Shown piece by piece: positions 20,777-33,825 of a stretch of DNA of 64,000 nucleotides. Made by a program: the position numbers and the translations under genes. Source of the DNA: Bombyx mori (taxonomy: Eukaryota; Arthropoda; Insecta; Lepidoptera; Bombycidae); contig NC_085110.1 of the NCBI RefSeq assembly GCF_030269925.1, positions 806,001 through 870,000 of the forward strand, read 5' to 3'. The notes under the pieces were generated by a model, which worked only from the letters and a program-made list of their open reading frames with translations, was not told the DNA's origin and made no database searches. Position 1 is the first letter of the stretch, and every line of letters begins with the position of its first letter.

Positions 20777-21667
20777 CAGTATAACTCAAAAGCAAACACA
20801 TAATTCAATATGTTAACTTGTCATTGTCCTCACATGTATTTCATTACAGACTTAAATCAATTTAGACATCTTACACTCGTAGTGCAGATATTGTTTTAGC
20901 ATTCAATAGTTTTATCGTTAATTATCTATGAATTTTAATAAACTGCACAAAATATTCAATTATTCAAATTAAGACCAAATTACTATTCAAGTTAATGAAG
21001 CTTATAAAAGCGCTGTTAAATATTTCCGGCGGTCCAAATAAATCCATTGTCTGAAATTGAAGCATATTTCTGACGGTCCAGACCGCTCCAGTTGCTAAAA
21101 TAGTTTCGTCTGAATTTACAGTCTGACTTATTCGTGGCGCGCGATGAAAGGTCTCTCAACCCCTTTTTATTTTTGTACTTCCACTGGTTTTCAAGCTAAG
21201 TATACTGGGGCTATATTGATTTGAAATGGTGCATGTGAATCGATATTGCAGCTTCGCATTCAGCATCAAGATAATATATACGGATTTTAGGTAGTGTGTG
21301 CACAGGCAGGCACTACGTGTTACACCTGTAGCTATTTTGGAGTCTATGAGCTCTGGTAATCATGAGTAAATAAACTAAGCACCACTGAGGGTACATCTCC
21401 CTACGGGATGCGGGCAACTTGGGTTTGGTTTCGACGGGGACGAACAATTGGGCTATGAGCAGCGAGAGACTTATTTAACGATTTTGCACCTTATAACCAA
21501 ATAGCCCAGAAATATTGGTCACAATCTTTAATTATGTATAAAGACCGAAAGAATAGACTGCTGTTATTGGGTCCGAGTTAGATTTGATTCCGAACCATCT
21601 CCGGCAAGACTAATGCTCGAAGTGCAGTATTTATTTGTTTCAAATTGGTTCATGGTGCTGGGTAGTT
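20777..21667. other. Intron sequence, nothing recognised
   Basis: AT-rich, with a possible highly decayed Bm1 piece near 21340-21370 (gtctatgagctctggtaa). No exon. Confidence 0.35.
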
Positions 21668-21830
21668 TTTCTTCTAATTTGCTGGTAGCCTCGAGGCACC
21701 TGACGAAGTTGCTAATATTAGCCCTAGTAACAGCAGGGCCTCGCAGAATCTACTACTGGACCGGAAAAGCGACCCACTGAGAAAATTCAGGCGAGAAACT
21801 CAGTGGGCTGTGTCTGAGAGTAATAGGGTC
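21668..21830 (-). mobile_element. LINE family A 3' end, diverged
   Basis: Minus-strand 3' UTR with agcgacccactgagaaaatt and gagaaactcagtgggctgtg. Confidence 0.7.
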
Positions 21831-22029
21831 TCAAAGGTAAGTATAAATCTCAAAATTCAATTGTATAACCAGAAACAGTTAACAGTTAGCTGGTTTAAAA
21901 ATAAGGGTGTAAAAAATTTGCGCGTTATATTTTATTAAACGACCTTCGATCGTGAGCGTGTCTGTATACATACATTTAATTCGACAAAATGAAGTCGTCT
22001 GTAATGGCAGAGTCGCATTATCAGATACG

Positions 22030-22243
22030 CCCGGCTTTGGAATGAACTCCCCTCCACGGAGTTTCCTACGACATATCCTTCTTTTAAAAAAAAAAAAAAA
22101 CATTTCCTTCTTCAGACGAGACTTGTGGAGAGTACTTAACGGTAGGCAGCGGCTTGGCTGTGCTTCTGGCATTGCTGAAGTCCATGGGCGACGGTAACCA
22201 CTTACTATCAGGCGGGCCGTATGCTCGTCTGCCTACAAGGGCA
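22030..22243 (+). mobile_element. LINE family B 3' end
   Basis: Starts in the ctcccctccacggagtttcc coding segment, contains an internal A-run at about 22086-22100 and ends with the common gccgtatgctcgtctgccta tail. Coding content is only a remnant. Confidence 0.75.
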
Positions 22244-24263
22244 AAAATATACAAATACACTAGGTATTATATTATACGAGGTCGCTGATATTCCGTAGAT
22301 CCGTGTAGAATATTTTTGTTAAAATTCGAAAAGGATTTTTTCACTGGTTATTTCGCTAAGGCCTGCATCTTGGGGCCCGCGCTGATCAAACACACAACGC
22401 TTTATTAGTTGGGTAAAGAGTCGCATCTAGTCGATTGACCCACTTGATTGACGATGCGTGTGGCATCAACACTAATTATGACCAATTATTCCGATCCATA
22501 TGGTCTTAAGTTTTACCGGACGTTACTTTTTAGCCCGTTCGCGGTGGCTTGAAGGAGGGATTTTTTAAAAAGCTATCCATCCAATTCGTCAGCCACTGTA
22601 TTTCCCCTTGATAGCTTGACATTGCTAAGAAAAATGTCGCCTACATGCTAATAAACTACTAACCGCGTTGAGCATTCGTGAGCACAGTTCACATTACATA
22701 TATACGATACGACGTAATAAACTCAACGGTATAGTAATTAATGTGAAACTACGACTTGTTAGTTGATAGGCATGTGTAATACTGCGGAGCTACGAGTGTG
22801 GTTCATATCATTAAGGCAAAACAAATTAGTAACATATGTAGGAGGTAATAAAAATAACAAAACTCTACACACGACTGAGTTAGGTGAAAGTTTATCGTTA
22901 AAATGTTTTAGAGCTGACCAATTCAGGGTTGTCCCATTACTTTATTGGATTTTTTTTTCATTTTTGTGTTCAGCTTAGTTAAATTATTATCCGGTACAAT
23001 TTTTTTTTTTTTTTTCAAGCGTAGATTCTATTTGCGATCGAATACAGTCCGATATGAAAGATAAGACGGCTGCTATACTAATGCAATAGAGACGACAATC
23101 GTATGTCAGGTCACGGAATCGAATTACAAGAAACAATTTGTGTTGTCCATGCATTTGCCTAATAGCAAATAAGCTCGAGCTAAAAAAAATCAATTTTATT
23201 GGTGTGCATGTGTCAATTTATAAACAATATAAACAGAAATGATTTTGCAAATTGCGGCATCCCTTACCTCGTGTCAAAGCCATGGTAAGAAAAAGATTAG
23301 CAAATTACTTCAATCTTTGCATTTTTTGACCCAGTTCCATTGGATCAGTTAATGACATTTCCATAATTACTTGTTTTTCGTTTCAGCCCTAAAGACACGC
23401 AATCTAACATAATAATATATTTATAAAAAAAATGTAATGTACAATATTCTAAATTTATTTTCAATCATTGAGATCTAAGCTGGCGGTATGAATTGTGCTT
23501 CTCATCCATGATATTACTGATTTAAGATAGGTCAAGTGGCTGTTTATGTCAGTTTATCTGAAGTAAGACATCACCTTCGAAGTTAACTCAAGACTCAAAG
23601 GGCAATTAATCTTGGGAAGTACGCATGAGAAATGACGCATGCTAACATTATATAATATTACATTCCTTCCTAGAAGATTTCCTTCTGTCCATAACAATTG
23701 CTCTTATATTACCCAATACCATATTTTTTCTTCAAAACCTTGTAAGAAGAATGTAGAAAAATCTTAACGAATTATTATTAGGTAGGATGCACATTACTCG
23801 ACATACTCATAAGATATCCCGTGATACAGCCAGACCGTTTATAAATCGTACACCTCTAAAGTCTTAATCCGGCCCTGTCTGCTTGTAAAGTGTATGATGA
23901 AATTCTTATGGCCCCAAATCAATATCACTTTGAACTTACACTTGACTGTATAAAATCGGTTCCTTTGTGACGAAACTTTAATGGTGCACTGACGCCTTGT
24001 TATAAACATTCAATCTATGATAACTGGTCCGTTCTGAGTGATATTTTAGGACCATTTTATAGTGTAGGTACAGGTGAAGAAACGAAATCTGACACCAATA
24101 CATATGTTCAATAATGTAACTAACAATGTTGCTTGAAGAGAACGATGTAAAATGAAATCCAGGGCTTTTCTCTGCAGTGAACATCATGACAACAGCAAGA
24201 GTTGGTGTTTCAAAATATACAGTGATAGTTGAGCTTCTTTGTTAGGTGCTTCTTTTAATAGGA
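22244..24263. other. Intron sequence, nothing recognised
   Basis: Two kilobases without a recognised repeat or exon. Short open frames exist on both strands but none has protein-like composition or splice context. Confidence 0.35.
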
Positions 24264-24405
24264 TTTTTTTATTTTTTATTTTTTTTTATTGCCTTTGTAG
24301 GCAGACGAGCATACGGCCCACCTGATGGTAAGTGGTCACCGTCGCTCATGGATGTCAGCAATGGCAGGGGCAGAGCCAAGCCGCTGCCTACCAAAGGCTA
24401 TACAA
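24264..24405 (-). mobile_element. LINE family B tail
   Basis: Minus-strand 3' UTR: poly(A) as T-run at 24264-24290, then gcagacgagcatacggccca and gccaagccgctgcctacc. Confidence 0.8.
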
Positions 24406-24786
24406 GGCCACATTCTTATACACTTAAGTATGTACGAATACTTAAACAGTACATTAATTAATAATGAAATAATTAAAATATTAAACACATTTGAATCATC
24501 GATCTCATGATGCCGGCAAAAGGCAGGATTTACAATCAAAATTTTATTAAAAGAAGAAAAACATCTTCAGGTTCTGGTGTCAAAGGCTGTCAATACCCGC
24601 CGTCAGTTGCCGACTTTTGTTACATGAGCTTTTTAATATCAATATTGATGTTAAGTAGAAAACATACTGTCCGAATTGAGAACCTAATTTTTCATTTGAT
24701 TGAAGTCGGTTAATACGCTCATTTCGCTTTCTTTTATAGACACCCGATGCCACGTGAAGCCTGTCACTTCACGCAAAAAATACTGT

Positions 24787-25225
24787 TTTATTTTATTTTT
24801 TTATTGCTTAGATGGATGGACGAGCTCACAGCCCACCTGGTGTTAAGTGGTTACTGGAGCCCATAGACATCTACAACGTAAATGCGCCACCCACCTCGAG
24901 ATATAAGTTCTAAGATCTCAGGTATAGTTACAACGGCTACCGCACCCTTCGAACCGAAACGCATTACTGCTTCCTGGTCCTGGTGGTACCTACCCGTGCG
25001 GACTCCCAAGAGGTCCTACCACCAGTGATTACGCAAATTATAATTTTGCGGGTTCGATTTTTATTACACGATGTTATTCCTTCACCGTGGAAGTCAATCG
25101 TGAACATTTGTTGAGTACGTATTTCATTAGAAAAATTGGTACCCGCCTGCGAGATTCGAACACCGGTGCATCGCTTCAACACGAATGCACCGAACGTCTT
25201 ATCCGTTAGGCCACAACGACTGTTA
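24787..25225 (-). mobile_element. Bm1 SINE, full length
   Basis: The most complete copy, about 440 bp. On the minus strand it runs from the tRNA-derived head (gcctaacggataagacgttc, B-box-like gttcgaatctcgc) through aataacatcgtgtaataaaa to the body and the A/T-rich tail. Confidence 0.85.
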
Positions 25226-25859
25226 TTTAAAAATTCGGTGTAACACTACTAATAGTCATTGCCGTTTCATTTGATACACGTTTCCCCATGAATTCACATC
25301 GGTACGGGTCCACAATGCGGGGAAAATATTGATAAGAATTAATCTTTGTCAGCGATAATCACAGTTGTGCTTGCAATAAAATTCAAATAGAGATAATACT
25401 AATAAAGATTAAGAAGCAAGCTGTGAGATTTAAAAAAAGAAACTAAATTGGTTTCTCTACCAAAAAACGTGGATACCCTACAGGTTGACTGAATCAATCC
25501 CGCAGCATTCATCACTAGACCCGACCATGTATTGACGTAACTCAGTCCCATCGTAAAACAATCGTAAAAGTAACAGAGAATACATTGTTATTGTAATACT
25601 TAAAATTTTATGCTCGTAGATAAATATGTACGGCTCCTCTCATCTGTGGACGGCCGTGGAAAGCCTACGAAGAGGACTAGGCACGGTTTTGACCGGTGTT
25701 TTATGTTCATTGCAGCAGATTATTGGGTAAGCCCAGATCCACCTAATATTAAATGATTACCGGAGCCAATGAAAATGTGTACGTTCTATACAAATTTTAT
25801 CTTGGAATTTACAAACGGTAGCTTTAATGCATGCATTTAATGTTTTAACGCATGGGGAA

Positions 25860-26190
25860 TATGAGTCTTGTCACTCTTCCACCCGACGTCCGATCTGCGC
25901 CCGATTTCAGATCTCGGAGAGAGTAGCGGTGTTCCCGCGGTCAACACTACAGCCAGATTAGGCTTTACCTTAAGCATGCCCGACCAATGGCTCGGCAAGG
26001 CGATCGATAATGACCAAGGACGCCGGTGTCCGTGGTACGGCTTATCCCGGTGGGCCAAAACTTGTAATACGGGTGGGGCCCAAGATCGGAATTTTATGTC
26101 ATACGACAAGATAATTTTAATTATAACGATTTTTAAACTTTCTTCCTTCAAGGACATCGTAGCCGAATCACGAACTGAAAGATAATCCGA
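25860..26190. other. GC-richer segment with long frames on both strands
   Basis: Open frames overlap on opposite strands here (25868-26185 plus; 25837-26193 minus). Neither has recognised motifs. The composition differs from the surrounding intron, suggesting a retrotransposon piece or other repeat, but no second copy occurs in the window. Confidence 0.3.
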
Positions 26191-26589
26191 CATTAAATTT
26201 TAAGCGCTGCGATAAATCTTTGAGCGATCGTATCGAAACATATAAAGGCTACCGTCAATCAACATTTGAAAGGGCCTTTCTTTATTTTCGATCAAAGCAT
26301 CCTGCACATGGTTCTGTTTTATCACAATTATACGTTATTATGAAAAAAGGAACCAAGAAATAAAATAAAATACATTATTTTTAACGGTGATTATTCGTTC
26401 AGTAGTAGGTACTTGTAGGAGCTTTGATTTAACAGTACATTTTGCTTAATTTATTTAGTGGGCTTAAAATAAAAATATTCGTTTTCTGGCTGTCATTTGC
26501 GCTGGTGTCGCGCGAAGTAGAACTATTCAAAACCTGAAGGGTATCCATGCGTGAGAAAAAATAACAAGAGATTCGAAGATGTTCGAACC

Positions 26590-26850
26590 ACACTTTTACT
26601 GGTGATAGGGCCTCGCGTGAGTCCATACAGTAGGTACCACCACCTTGCCTATTTCTGCCGTAAAGCAGTAATGCGTTTCGGTTTGAAGGGTGGTGCAGCC
26701 GTTGTAACTATACCGAGACCTTAAAACTTATATCTCAAGGTGGGTGGCGCATTTACTTTGTAGATGTCTATGGGCTCCGGTAACCACTTAACACCAGGTG
26801 GGCTGTGAGCTTGTCCAACCATCTAAGCAATAAAATTAAAATAAAAAAGA
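26590..26850 (+). mobile_element. Bm1 SINE
   Basis: Plus-strand copy from ttactggtgatagggcctcg to ctaagcaataaaattaaaat. Confidence 0.85.
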
Positions 26851-27367
26851 CCGCTATCGTGATTTTCCCACATACTAATATGAATACCAAAACGTAATAA
26901 GGCCTGAAATGAGGCACGAAACATGTATAAAAATACATAAATTTGTTAAAACGTTTCCAAATGCTAATGAAGACAGAGTACAGCTATAGAGCTGGTAGTT
27001 GACAGTGTCGAATTTAAATTCATAGATATTCATAGAGACCAATAATTCGCAGCTGCGTTTGAGTAGCATGCTGTCGACCTTAGAGTCATCGTTTTTTACC
27101 TTTGCGGATGTGTACACCTCTTGTTTTTTAAATGGGCCGTAAGAAATTCTAACGCCCAATGACACTATTGATTGTTTTAAAGCTTTGTTGGTCTAATGAT
27201 GGGTGATCTTCACTGCTAAGCCACAGGTTTTGGGGATTAAGTTCGACTACTCAGGCTCAACTGTCAACGCGGAGCAGTCATGAGTTCCGGAAGGGTTGGG
27301 CAGCTATCATGCAGTAGAATTAAGACTTAAGCCTCATTTTTGAAGTTGGCTCAGGAAATTTAGGTTT

Positions 27368-27617
27368 ACTGGTGATAGGACCTCTTGTGAGTCCGCACGG
27401 GTAGGTACTACCACTCCGCCTATTTTTGCCGTTAAGAAGTAATGCATTTCGGTTTGAAGGGTGGGGCAGCCGTTTTAACTATACTGAGACCTGAGAACTC
27501 TATCTCAAGGTAGATGGCGGCATTTACGTTGTAAATGTCTATAGGCTCCAATAACCGCTTAACACCAGGTGGGCTGTGAGGTCGTCCGCCTATCTAAGCA
27601 ATAAAAAATAAAAAAGT
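27368..27617 (+). mobile_element. Bm1 SINE
   Basis: Plus-strand copy from tactggtgataggacctctt to the caataaaaaataaaaaag tail. tRNA head absent. Confidence 0.85.
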
Positions 27618-28089
27618 AATGCCTATTCTACTGTCTGGGCTACGGTGATAACATAATGCCAAGTGGTACATGCAATCCTTCATGCATCAATATTAAATAA
27701 ATTGGGCCCATCTCTAGTTTTGCTTAATTGTCTCTCTTCCACATAACAACGTCCAATTGTGTGTGAATTCAATGAACGGTTCACTCAATAGAGACTACAG
27801 AGGGTCATTAATGGGTTTTCTGTCAACGGGAGGAGTGCGCGAGGGAATGTGTGACGTGTGTGGGTAATGAGTGTAAGAGACTGTCGGCGAGGCTGAATTG
27901 TTTTAATGAATATGAAATTGACTAGAATACATACAGGCATTTCGCAGAAAAAAAACAAGGAAACCGGAACACATACAAACACCTACCCACAAATATAAAA
28001 CAGGTTGTCGCAGAGTGTTGAAATATAACACTTCGGAATGAATGCCAGAATAGTGATTAGCACATTAACACACACCGGGATTAATGTAG

Positions 28090-28343
28090 GATTATAGGTC
28101 CTCTTGTGAGTCCGCACGGGTAGGTACCACCACCCCGCCTATTTCTGCCGTGAGGCAGTAATGCGTTTAGGTTTGAAGGACGGAGCAGCCTTTGTAACTA
28201 TACTGAGACCTTAGAACTCATATCTCTAGGTGAGTAGCGGCATTAACGTTGTACATGTCTATAGGCTCCGGTAACCATTTAACACCAGGTGGGCTGTGAG
28301 CTCGTCCACTCGCCTAAGCAATAAAAAAAGAATAAAAAAAGTA
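28090..28343 (+). mobile_element. Bm1 SINE
   Basis: Plus-strand copy with cctcttgtgagtccgcacgg through the tail caataaaaaaagaataaaaa. Confidence 0.85.
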
Positions 28344-28704
28344 TATCTTGACTTCAATAACCATCTAATATCAAGACGGTCGTCGCTTCTTCTGTCCGTG
28401 TATGGCAAAAGTACATAAGCACAGGCTTATTCTAGCGTAATATGTTTTTATACAAAATCCCACAAGGAGTTTTAAATTGGATACCACTTAAGGTATCTAC
28501 ACAACAGGAGTTACCGGTGCCGAATACGGCTTAACGAGCGGGTGCCTTAATGGGATTGTTGGCATATAAGTGTATGCTGTAATTGAATAAAATAATGTGA
28601 ATTGTGCAATAATGCGCATGTAATAAGTGCGTTTTGTAGGTGCTTCTGACAGGATAATTCCTTCTGTTAACACTGATGTTGACAGAGCGAGATGGGTTGA
28701 TGGT

Positions 28705-28950
28705 TTTTTTTTTATTGCTTAGATGGGTGGACGAGCTCACAGCCCACCTAGGGTTAAGTTGTTACTGGAGCTCATAGACATCTACAACGTAAATGCGCCA
28801 CCCACCTTGAGATATAAGTTCTAAGATCTCTATAGTTATAACGGCTGCTCCACCCTTCAAGCCGAAACGCATTACTGCTTCACGGCAGAAATAGGCAAGG
28901 TGGTGGTACCTATCCACGTGGACTCACAAGAGGACCTACCAGCAGTAAAA
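28705..28950 (-). mobile_element. Bm1 SINE
   Basis: Minus-strand copy with a T-run at its tail and ending at cctaccagcagtaaaaa. Confidence 0.85.
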
Positions 28951-29652
28951 AAACAGTTTAAATTTATGAATTTTAGTCGAAAAATCATGATCATGTTTTT
29001 GTCTATTGAACACACCGCCTCTCCCATCTCCCCTTGTTATGCCTCTCGATTTATGTAACTGGACAGAAACGAAGAGAAGAGTCTCTCATGTTCGGCTCAA
29101 GTATTTTCAATTTTCATTTCTCAAATTATCCAATAAAACGCTGTTTGAAGAAATAGTATGAGCAGGAATTGCTTTAATTTTAAACTCACCATGTTTGAGG
29201 AAATTTGGTCCCGTTATCAATAACTTTCAGCCTTCTCATAACTCGAATTATTTCTCTATATTCATACTAATTGTATGTTAGATGTATGAGGAGAGGGATA
29301 AATGGAGTTAATGCAGTCTTTTCATTGTTTTTATAGGCTCTGATAACATTTTATCGGCAGGCTTGCATATATAAACCCATCTCGTGTAAATGTATGATTT
29401 CGAAAACTTCTACCTTTTAGCGTTTACATGCGATGAAAATATTTTTGCTGATGCTGTTTACAACCAGCTCTACAGTTAAGCGATAACTTTTTCTGACCAA
29501 CGACAATAAAAATTAATGTCTCAGATCAATGGTAACCGTTAGCTATTAACTTTTGGAAATACATTTTTTTAATAACGGACAAAATTCTTGTAAGATATGT
29601 GACTTTGAACATATCGTCAGGTGAAAGGTTATTTGATTTAAGCGACATTTTT

Positions 29653-29849
29653 CCTTTTTTTTTCCTTCCTAAGCTGATAGCCTTTAGAGGCTATATCAGC
29701 GGAACCTTAACTAGTAGGTGAGCTCACGGGGCTCAAACCTGACGACGATGCTAACACGAACCCTAGCAAGAGCCGTGCTTGGCAGAATCTACCACCGGAT
29801 CGGAAACGCGACCCACTGAGAAGATCCGGCGAGAAACTCAGTGGGCTAA
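29653..29849 (-). mobile_element. LINE family A 3' end with target duplication
   Basis: Minus-strand 3' UTR fragment flanked by ACATTTTT at 29645-29652 and 29850-29857. The T-run beside the left duplication is its poly(A). Severely 5'-truncated. Confidence 0.8.
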
Positions 29850-30039
29850 ACATTTTTGTAACTTCGCAGGAGAACCGTTGAAAGCTTAAAAATTTTGAAA
29901 GAATAGCATGACAAACGAAAACTTCTTCAGCTACATAAAAGGAGGAAACTTAATTGAAGATAAATTAAAAACATCGAACTCTTGATGCTAATACCGAATA
30001 AAACGCACCTTTCATTACAAAGATAAATATCGCGTATTA

Positions 30040-30235
30040 GCCCACTGAGTTTCTCGCCGGATCTTCTCAGTGGGTCGCGTTTCCGATCCGGTGGTAGATT
30101 CTGCGAAGCACGGCTCTTGCTAGGGTTCGTGCTAGCAACGTCGTCAGGTTTGAGTCCCGTGAGCTCACCTACTAGTTAAGGTTACGCTGGAATAGCCTCT
30201 CAAGGCTCTCAGCTTAGGTTTAAAAAAAAAAAAAG
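30040..30235 (+). mobile_element. LINE family A 3' end with target duplication
   Basis: Plus-strand 3' UTR fragment flanked by TCGCGTATTA at 30030-30039 and 30236-30245, with poly(A) at about 30222-30234. It is nearly the mirror image of 29653-29849 but an independent insertion. Confidence 0.85.
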
Positions 30236-30277
30236 TCGCGTATTAATCGCAATGTCGCTTAAACCAAACAGCCTTTC

Positions 30278-31004
30278 CCCCCTCGATGTGTAACTACTCC
30301 CGAAATTTTAATTTGGTATTTAAAACATTTTTAATATTGAACAGATCATCACAAAAAAAAATTAACGATAGACGAAAACTGACTTCAACAAAGTAAAATG
30401 AGGATACCATCTATGTAGTCGAATTCAATATTAATTATTCGAGATTATAAAAGACTACTTACTTGTCAGATCTTGATAAAATTTAAATTAGACCACATGA
30501 GAAACAGTAAGTTTCAAATAAAAAAAGTACTATCAAAATAGGTTCTACTAAATAAAAGTTCCAAATTAACACAAGAAAAAAACAGTTGAATTGAGAAATT
30601 CCACCTTTTTTAAATTAATTCAAAATGTACGCATTCAAACAGCGAAAACCATAATTCTGACGCTAATCGGATTGGGACCTGAACCTAATGGTACTCACCA
30701 CTGGATCGTGGAGGTATGCGATGTCCATTAGTAAATTCATATTTTCAACGTAATATGACTTTTAGAGTAGAATGAGTGTGATTTGGGAGCAGTCACACAT
30801 TCCTGTTTGAAAAGTGTGACAGACGCTATTAAAATACCATTTAAACGACAACCTCTCATGGTGGGAGACGAGATATACATTTTGGTGACTGAGTTAACAC
30901 GTGGTGGGTCGGAACGCCCCTGTACAATAAAAAAATAGAGTTGATAAAATTTACTATTAGCCAGCCTGTTAGTTTTATTTAAATTATTTTTTGTCTGTAT
31001 TGCG
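30278..31004. other. Intron sequence, nothing recognised
   Basis: AT-rich sequence with no repeat match or exon seen. Confidence 0.35.
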
Positions 31005-31219
31005 AACCGGGAAGGTTAGCTCTATTCTGCCTATTTCTGCCGCGAACCAGTAATGCGTTCCGGTTTGAGGAATGGGACAACAGTTACAGTATACGATTGT
31101 GACTTGGACATCATGTTTCATGGTAGGTGGTGGAATTCATGTTGTATCTATGAGCTCTGGTGACCACTTAACACCGGGTAGACCGTGAGCTCTTTCTGCC
31201 GTCTAAACAATAAAAAAGG
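31005..31219 (+). mobile_element. Bm1 SINE, old diverged copy
   Basis: Recognisable blocks are gcctatttctgccgcgaacc, taatgcgttccggtttgagg and ccacttaacaccgggtagac, with many substitutions relative to the other copies. Confidence 0.7.
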
Positions 31220-31618
31220 TGAATGCAAATTGAAAATAGTAGAAAGAGTAGTCAATAGTCAGAATAATTGCAAGAGCCATAATTATCTGAGGATAGAAGT
31301 ATCAACTAATATACTTGATTGAAGGAAAATATTTCTAAATGTTTTAACTATTAGTAGAAGTAAAATTACGATAATGTGATAGAATGAGAAGATATTTATC
31401 TATCTATACAAGTATCCCACGTATCGAGTATGATATTAAAAGATAACATTCACGGTCATCTCTAGAGCACTGCTTCAATTGCACCCAAACCAGTTCCGAG
31501 TGGACGAAAGTTCAATTAACACATCTTAATTGTCTCGATAAATAGCTCTACACTCAACATTTTTATGTTTATTTTTGTTTCCCACGCGTTCCCTTTGTGT
31601 GACTAAATACATAAAGGG

Positions 31619-31712
31619 CGCTTGGAACAACGTGCGAAGCGTTCTTCGGCCTAAAACCAGAAACGCATAATGGCTGAGCGGCAGAAATAGGCATGGTACC
31701 TATAGTTTTGAG
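31619..31712 (-). mobile_element. Bm1 SINE remnant
   Basis: A short degraded minus-strand piece (accagaaacgcataatggct, gcggcagaaataggc). Confidence 0.5.
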
Positions 31713-32317
31713 CGCTCATAGCTCGCTATGTTTGCCGCAAAATTATAAATCATAGAAAGGTTTAATTATAAAAGTGATTGATACATAATTTTTGTGTATT
31801 CTGTGACCTAACGGGATCTTATTGAGATGAAGCCTCTCTATTCTGCTCGATACAACATTGTGCCGGATTATTCAGATGAATCAGGACATAAAAAAAAAGA
31901 AAATCCATATCAACCGATTGTCGCTTCAAGCCTCAAAGCATCATTTACTGCAAAACCTAACGACAGCTTTTATGAACTTTTAAAAAACATCATTAAAAGT
32001 CTAATAACAAATTAACGATTACAAAAACCGTTCCGAACGTAGGCTGCGACTGTCTCGAAAGTTCTTTTGTATCGATGTCCGAGGGTTGAGTCGGGTGGAG
32101 CTAAAAGCGAGTTTGAAGCCATAAATTTAATGAAGTGCCCATAAGGACACCTTTAACGGGCGTCTGGGTGTCGTGACAGCGGCGGCGTGCGTCAGGTAAA
32201 ACTCCAAAGAGTATCTATGTATTCAAACCATTCAGAATCATTCGTTCTAATATCATAACAACAATACAATGATACAGCGTTAACATTCTGTTCTGTATTA
32301 AGAGTATTGAAAAAATA

Positions 32318-32383
32318 TAATTTGCGTAATTACTGGTGGTAGGACCTCTTGTGAGTCCGCACGGGTTAGCAATAAAAAAAAAG
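32318..32383 (+). mobile_element. Bm1 SINE with large internal deletion
   Basis: ggtaggacctcttgtgagtc continues to cgcacgggt and then jumps straight to tagcaataaaaaaaaagg, so the whole body is missing between the two ends. Confidence 0.7.
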
Positions 32384-32667
32384 GAAAAAACGCACGAGAA
32401 CAAGCATACACGGATCCCGGATATCTGTAACAAAAGCTTCGATCTGTCATAGAACCCTGGGCTTATGGGACATCAGTCAGTGTTACAAGCCATTTAACCG
32501 ATCTTATTCGTAAACTTCCTGCTCTGCGTCAGACTTCTTCTTCAAGCGCGTTCAAAACATTGGAGGGTGCAGGTGATCAGAGTATACGAGTCAGTCTTCA
32601 TTGACGATACGTCCTCGTCGAACTCGTGGGGTACGACGAAGAGTTTGATGAGCGAATTAAGCTATAT

Positions 32668-32862
32668 GACACAGCCCACTGAGTTTCTCGCCGGATCTTC
32701 TCAGTGGGTCTCGATTCCGATCCGCCGGTTAAATCTCCTAAGCACGGCTCTTGCTAGGGCTAGTGTTAGCAAATTCTCTCAGGTTGAGTCCGTGAGCTCA
32801 CCCCCCCGTCCGGGCGTAGCTGAAATAGCCTCTTAGGCTACCAGCGAATAGGTAGGAAAAAA
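32668..32862 (+). mobile_element. LINE family A 3' end
   Basis: Plus-strand 3' UTR from cccactgagtttctcgccgg to taggtaggaaaaaaaaag. Confidence 0.8.
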
Positions 32863-33189
32863 AAAGAAATTATGAAAATACAACAATGGATTTGTTAATT
32901 TGAATTGAACGTTTTTTTTTATTACTCAATATTTTAAACAGGAAATATTTTGAAACGGTTAGATGTATCGCGCATTCGCTCGGGTCCAGATAGGAGCCCA
33001 GGGCGCCGGCGCTCGGGGCGGTCCGCCGGTCCAACAATACATTCGGTTAGGCAAGACACACGCTGAGCGATACAATAGTCGCTTTGTACTTGTGGCACAT
33101 CGGAGTATTTTTAGAAAAAATATATTTTTAAGTTTTAGGCGAGGACTTTGGACTCTTCAATAAAAAATTAGACGTACCTAATTGTGGTA

Positions 33190-33510
33190 ATTTTTTTCCT
33201 ACCTATGCTGATTGCCTTGAGAGGCCACGACAAGAGGGTTCTCATGTCGTGCCGCCTTCTCAAAGTGGCGCAATGATACCGACTGTAGATACTTACTGAC
33301 TGAGTCAAGCTCCAGGTCATCATGGAGATCCACGTTCCTTAGGAACCATGATGTTCCGACGGCTGTCCTGCAAAAATGGGATTGAATAACTTGAAGGGGT
33401 TTCAAGTTGGTGCGGGCCGCGTGAGCGAACACTACACTTGCATACGCCATGACGGGGCGTATGCAAGTTTTGTAGAGTGAATTGTGGTAGTAAATGCTTA
33501 TTCAACAAAT
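33190..33510 (-). mobile_element. LINE family A fragment with RT C-terminal coding
   Basis: On the minus strand the frame reads MAYASVVFAHAARTNLKPLQ and later NVDLHDDLELDS and FEKAARHENPLVVA. This is the C-terminus of a Jockey-like LINE protein. It joins abruptly to the last part of the 3' UTR (ttcctacctatgctgattgc on plus), so most of the UTR is deleted. Confidence 0.75.
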
Positions 33511-33825
33511 ACTGAGACTAGCATATGTATTTAAAAAAGCTTTATTGCGATGTCGAGTTTAATAGAAGATGGCGACGATGAACTTGTAATGTCTATGAGC
33601 TCCAGTATCTGTTTAACATCGGGTGAGCCGTGAGATCAATCAACAATCTACGTAATGAAAAACCCTGGATACACAATGGACAGCTACTAATAATAGAAGC
33701 AATGACCGTTACTGACTCATAAGCTATGTCAATAGTCAAATACAAATTGGCTATATAACACTGAAGCAGTGCAAGTGATATAAAGTTATTTATCTGATAA
33801 ATTTAAAATTAGCTGTCTAAGCATA

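Larger units (their letters stand above)
29623..30277. mobile_element. Old inverted-repeat element carrying two LINE insertions
   Basis: The ends 29623-29649 and 30251-30277 are inverted repeats matching at 24 of 27 positions (shared core tttaagcgacatt). Removing the two LINE fragments, each with its own target-site duplication, leaves a unit of about 240 bp, the size of a MITE. It has no coding potential. Confidence 0.55.

Noticed and set aside
31827..32015. A 62-codon gene on the plus strand
   Set aside because: No family resemblance, splice context or regulatory signal; length is within chance for AT-rich sequence.
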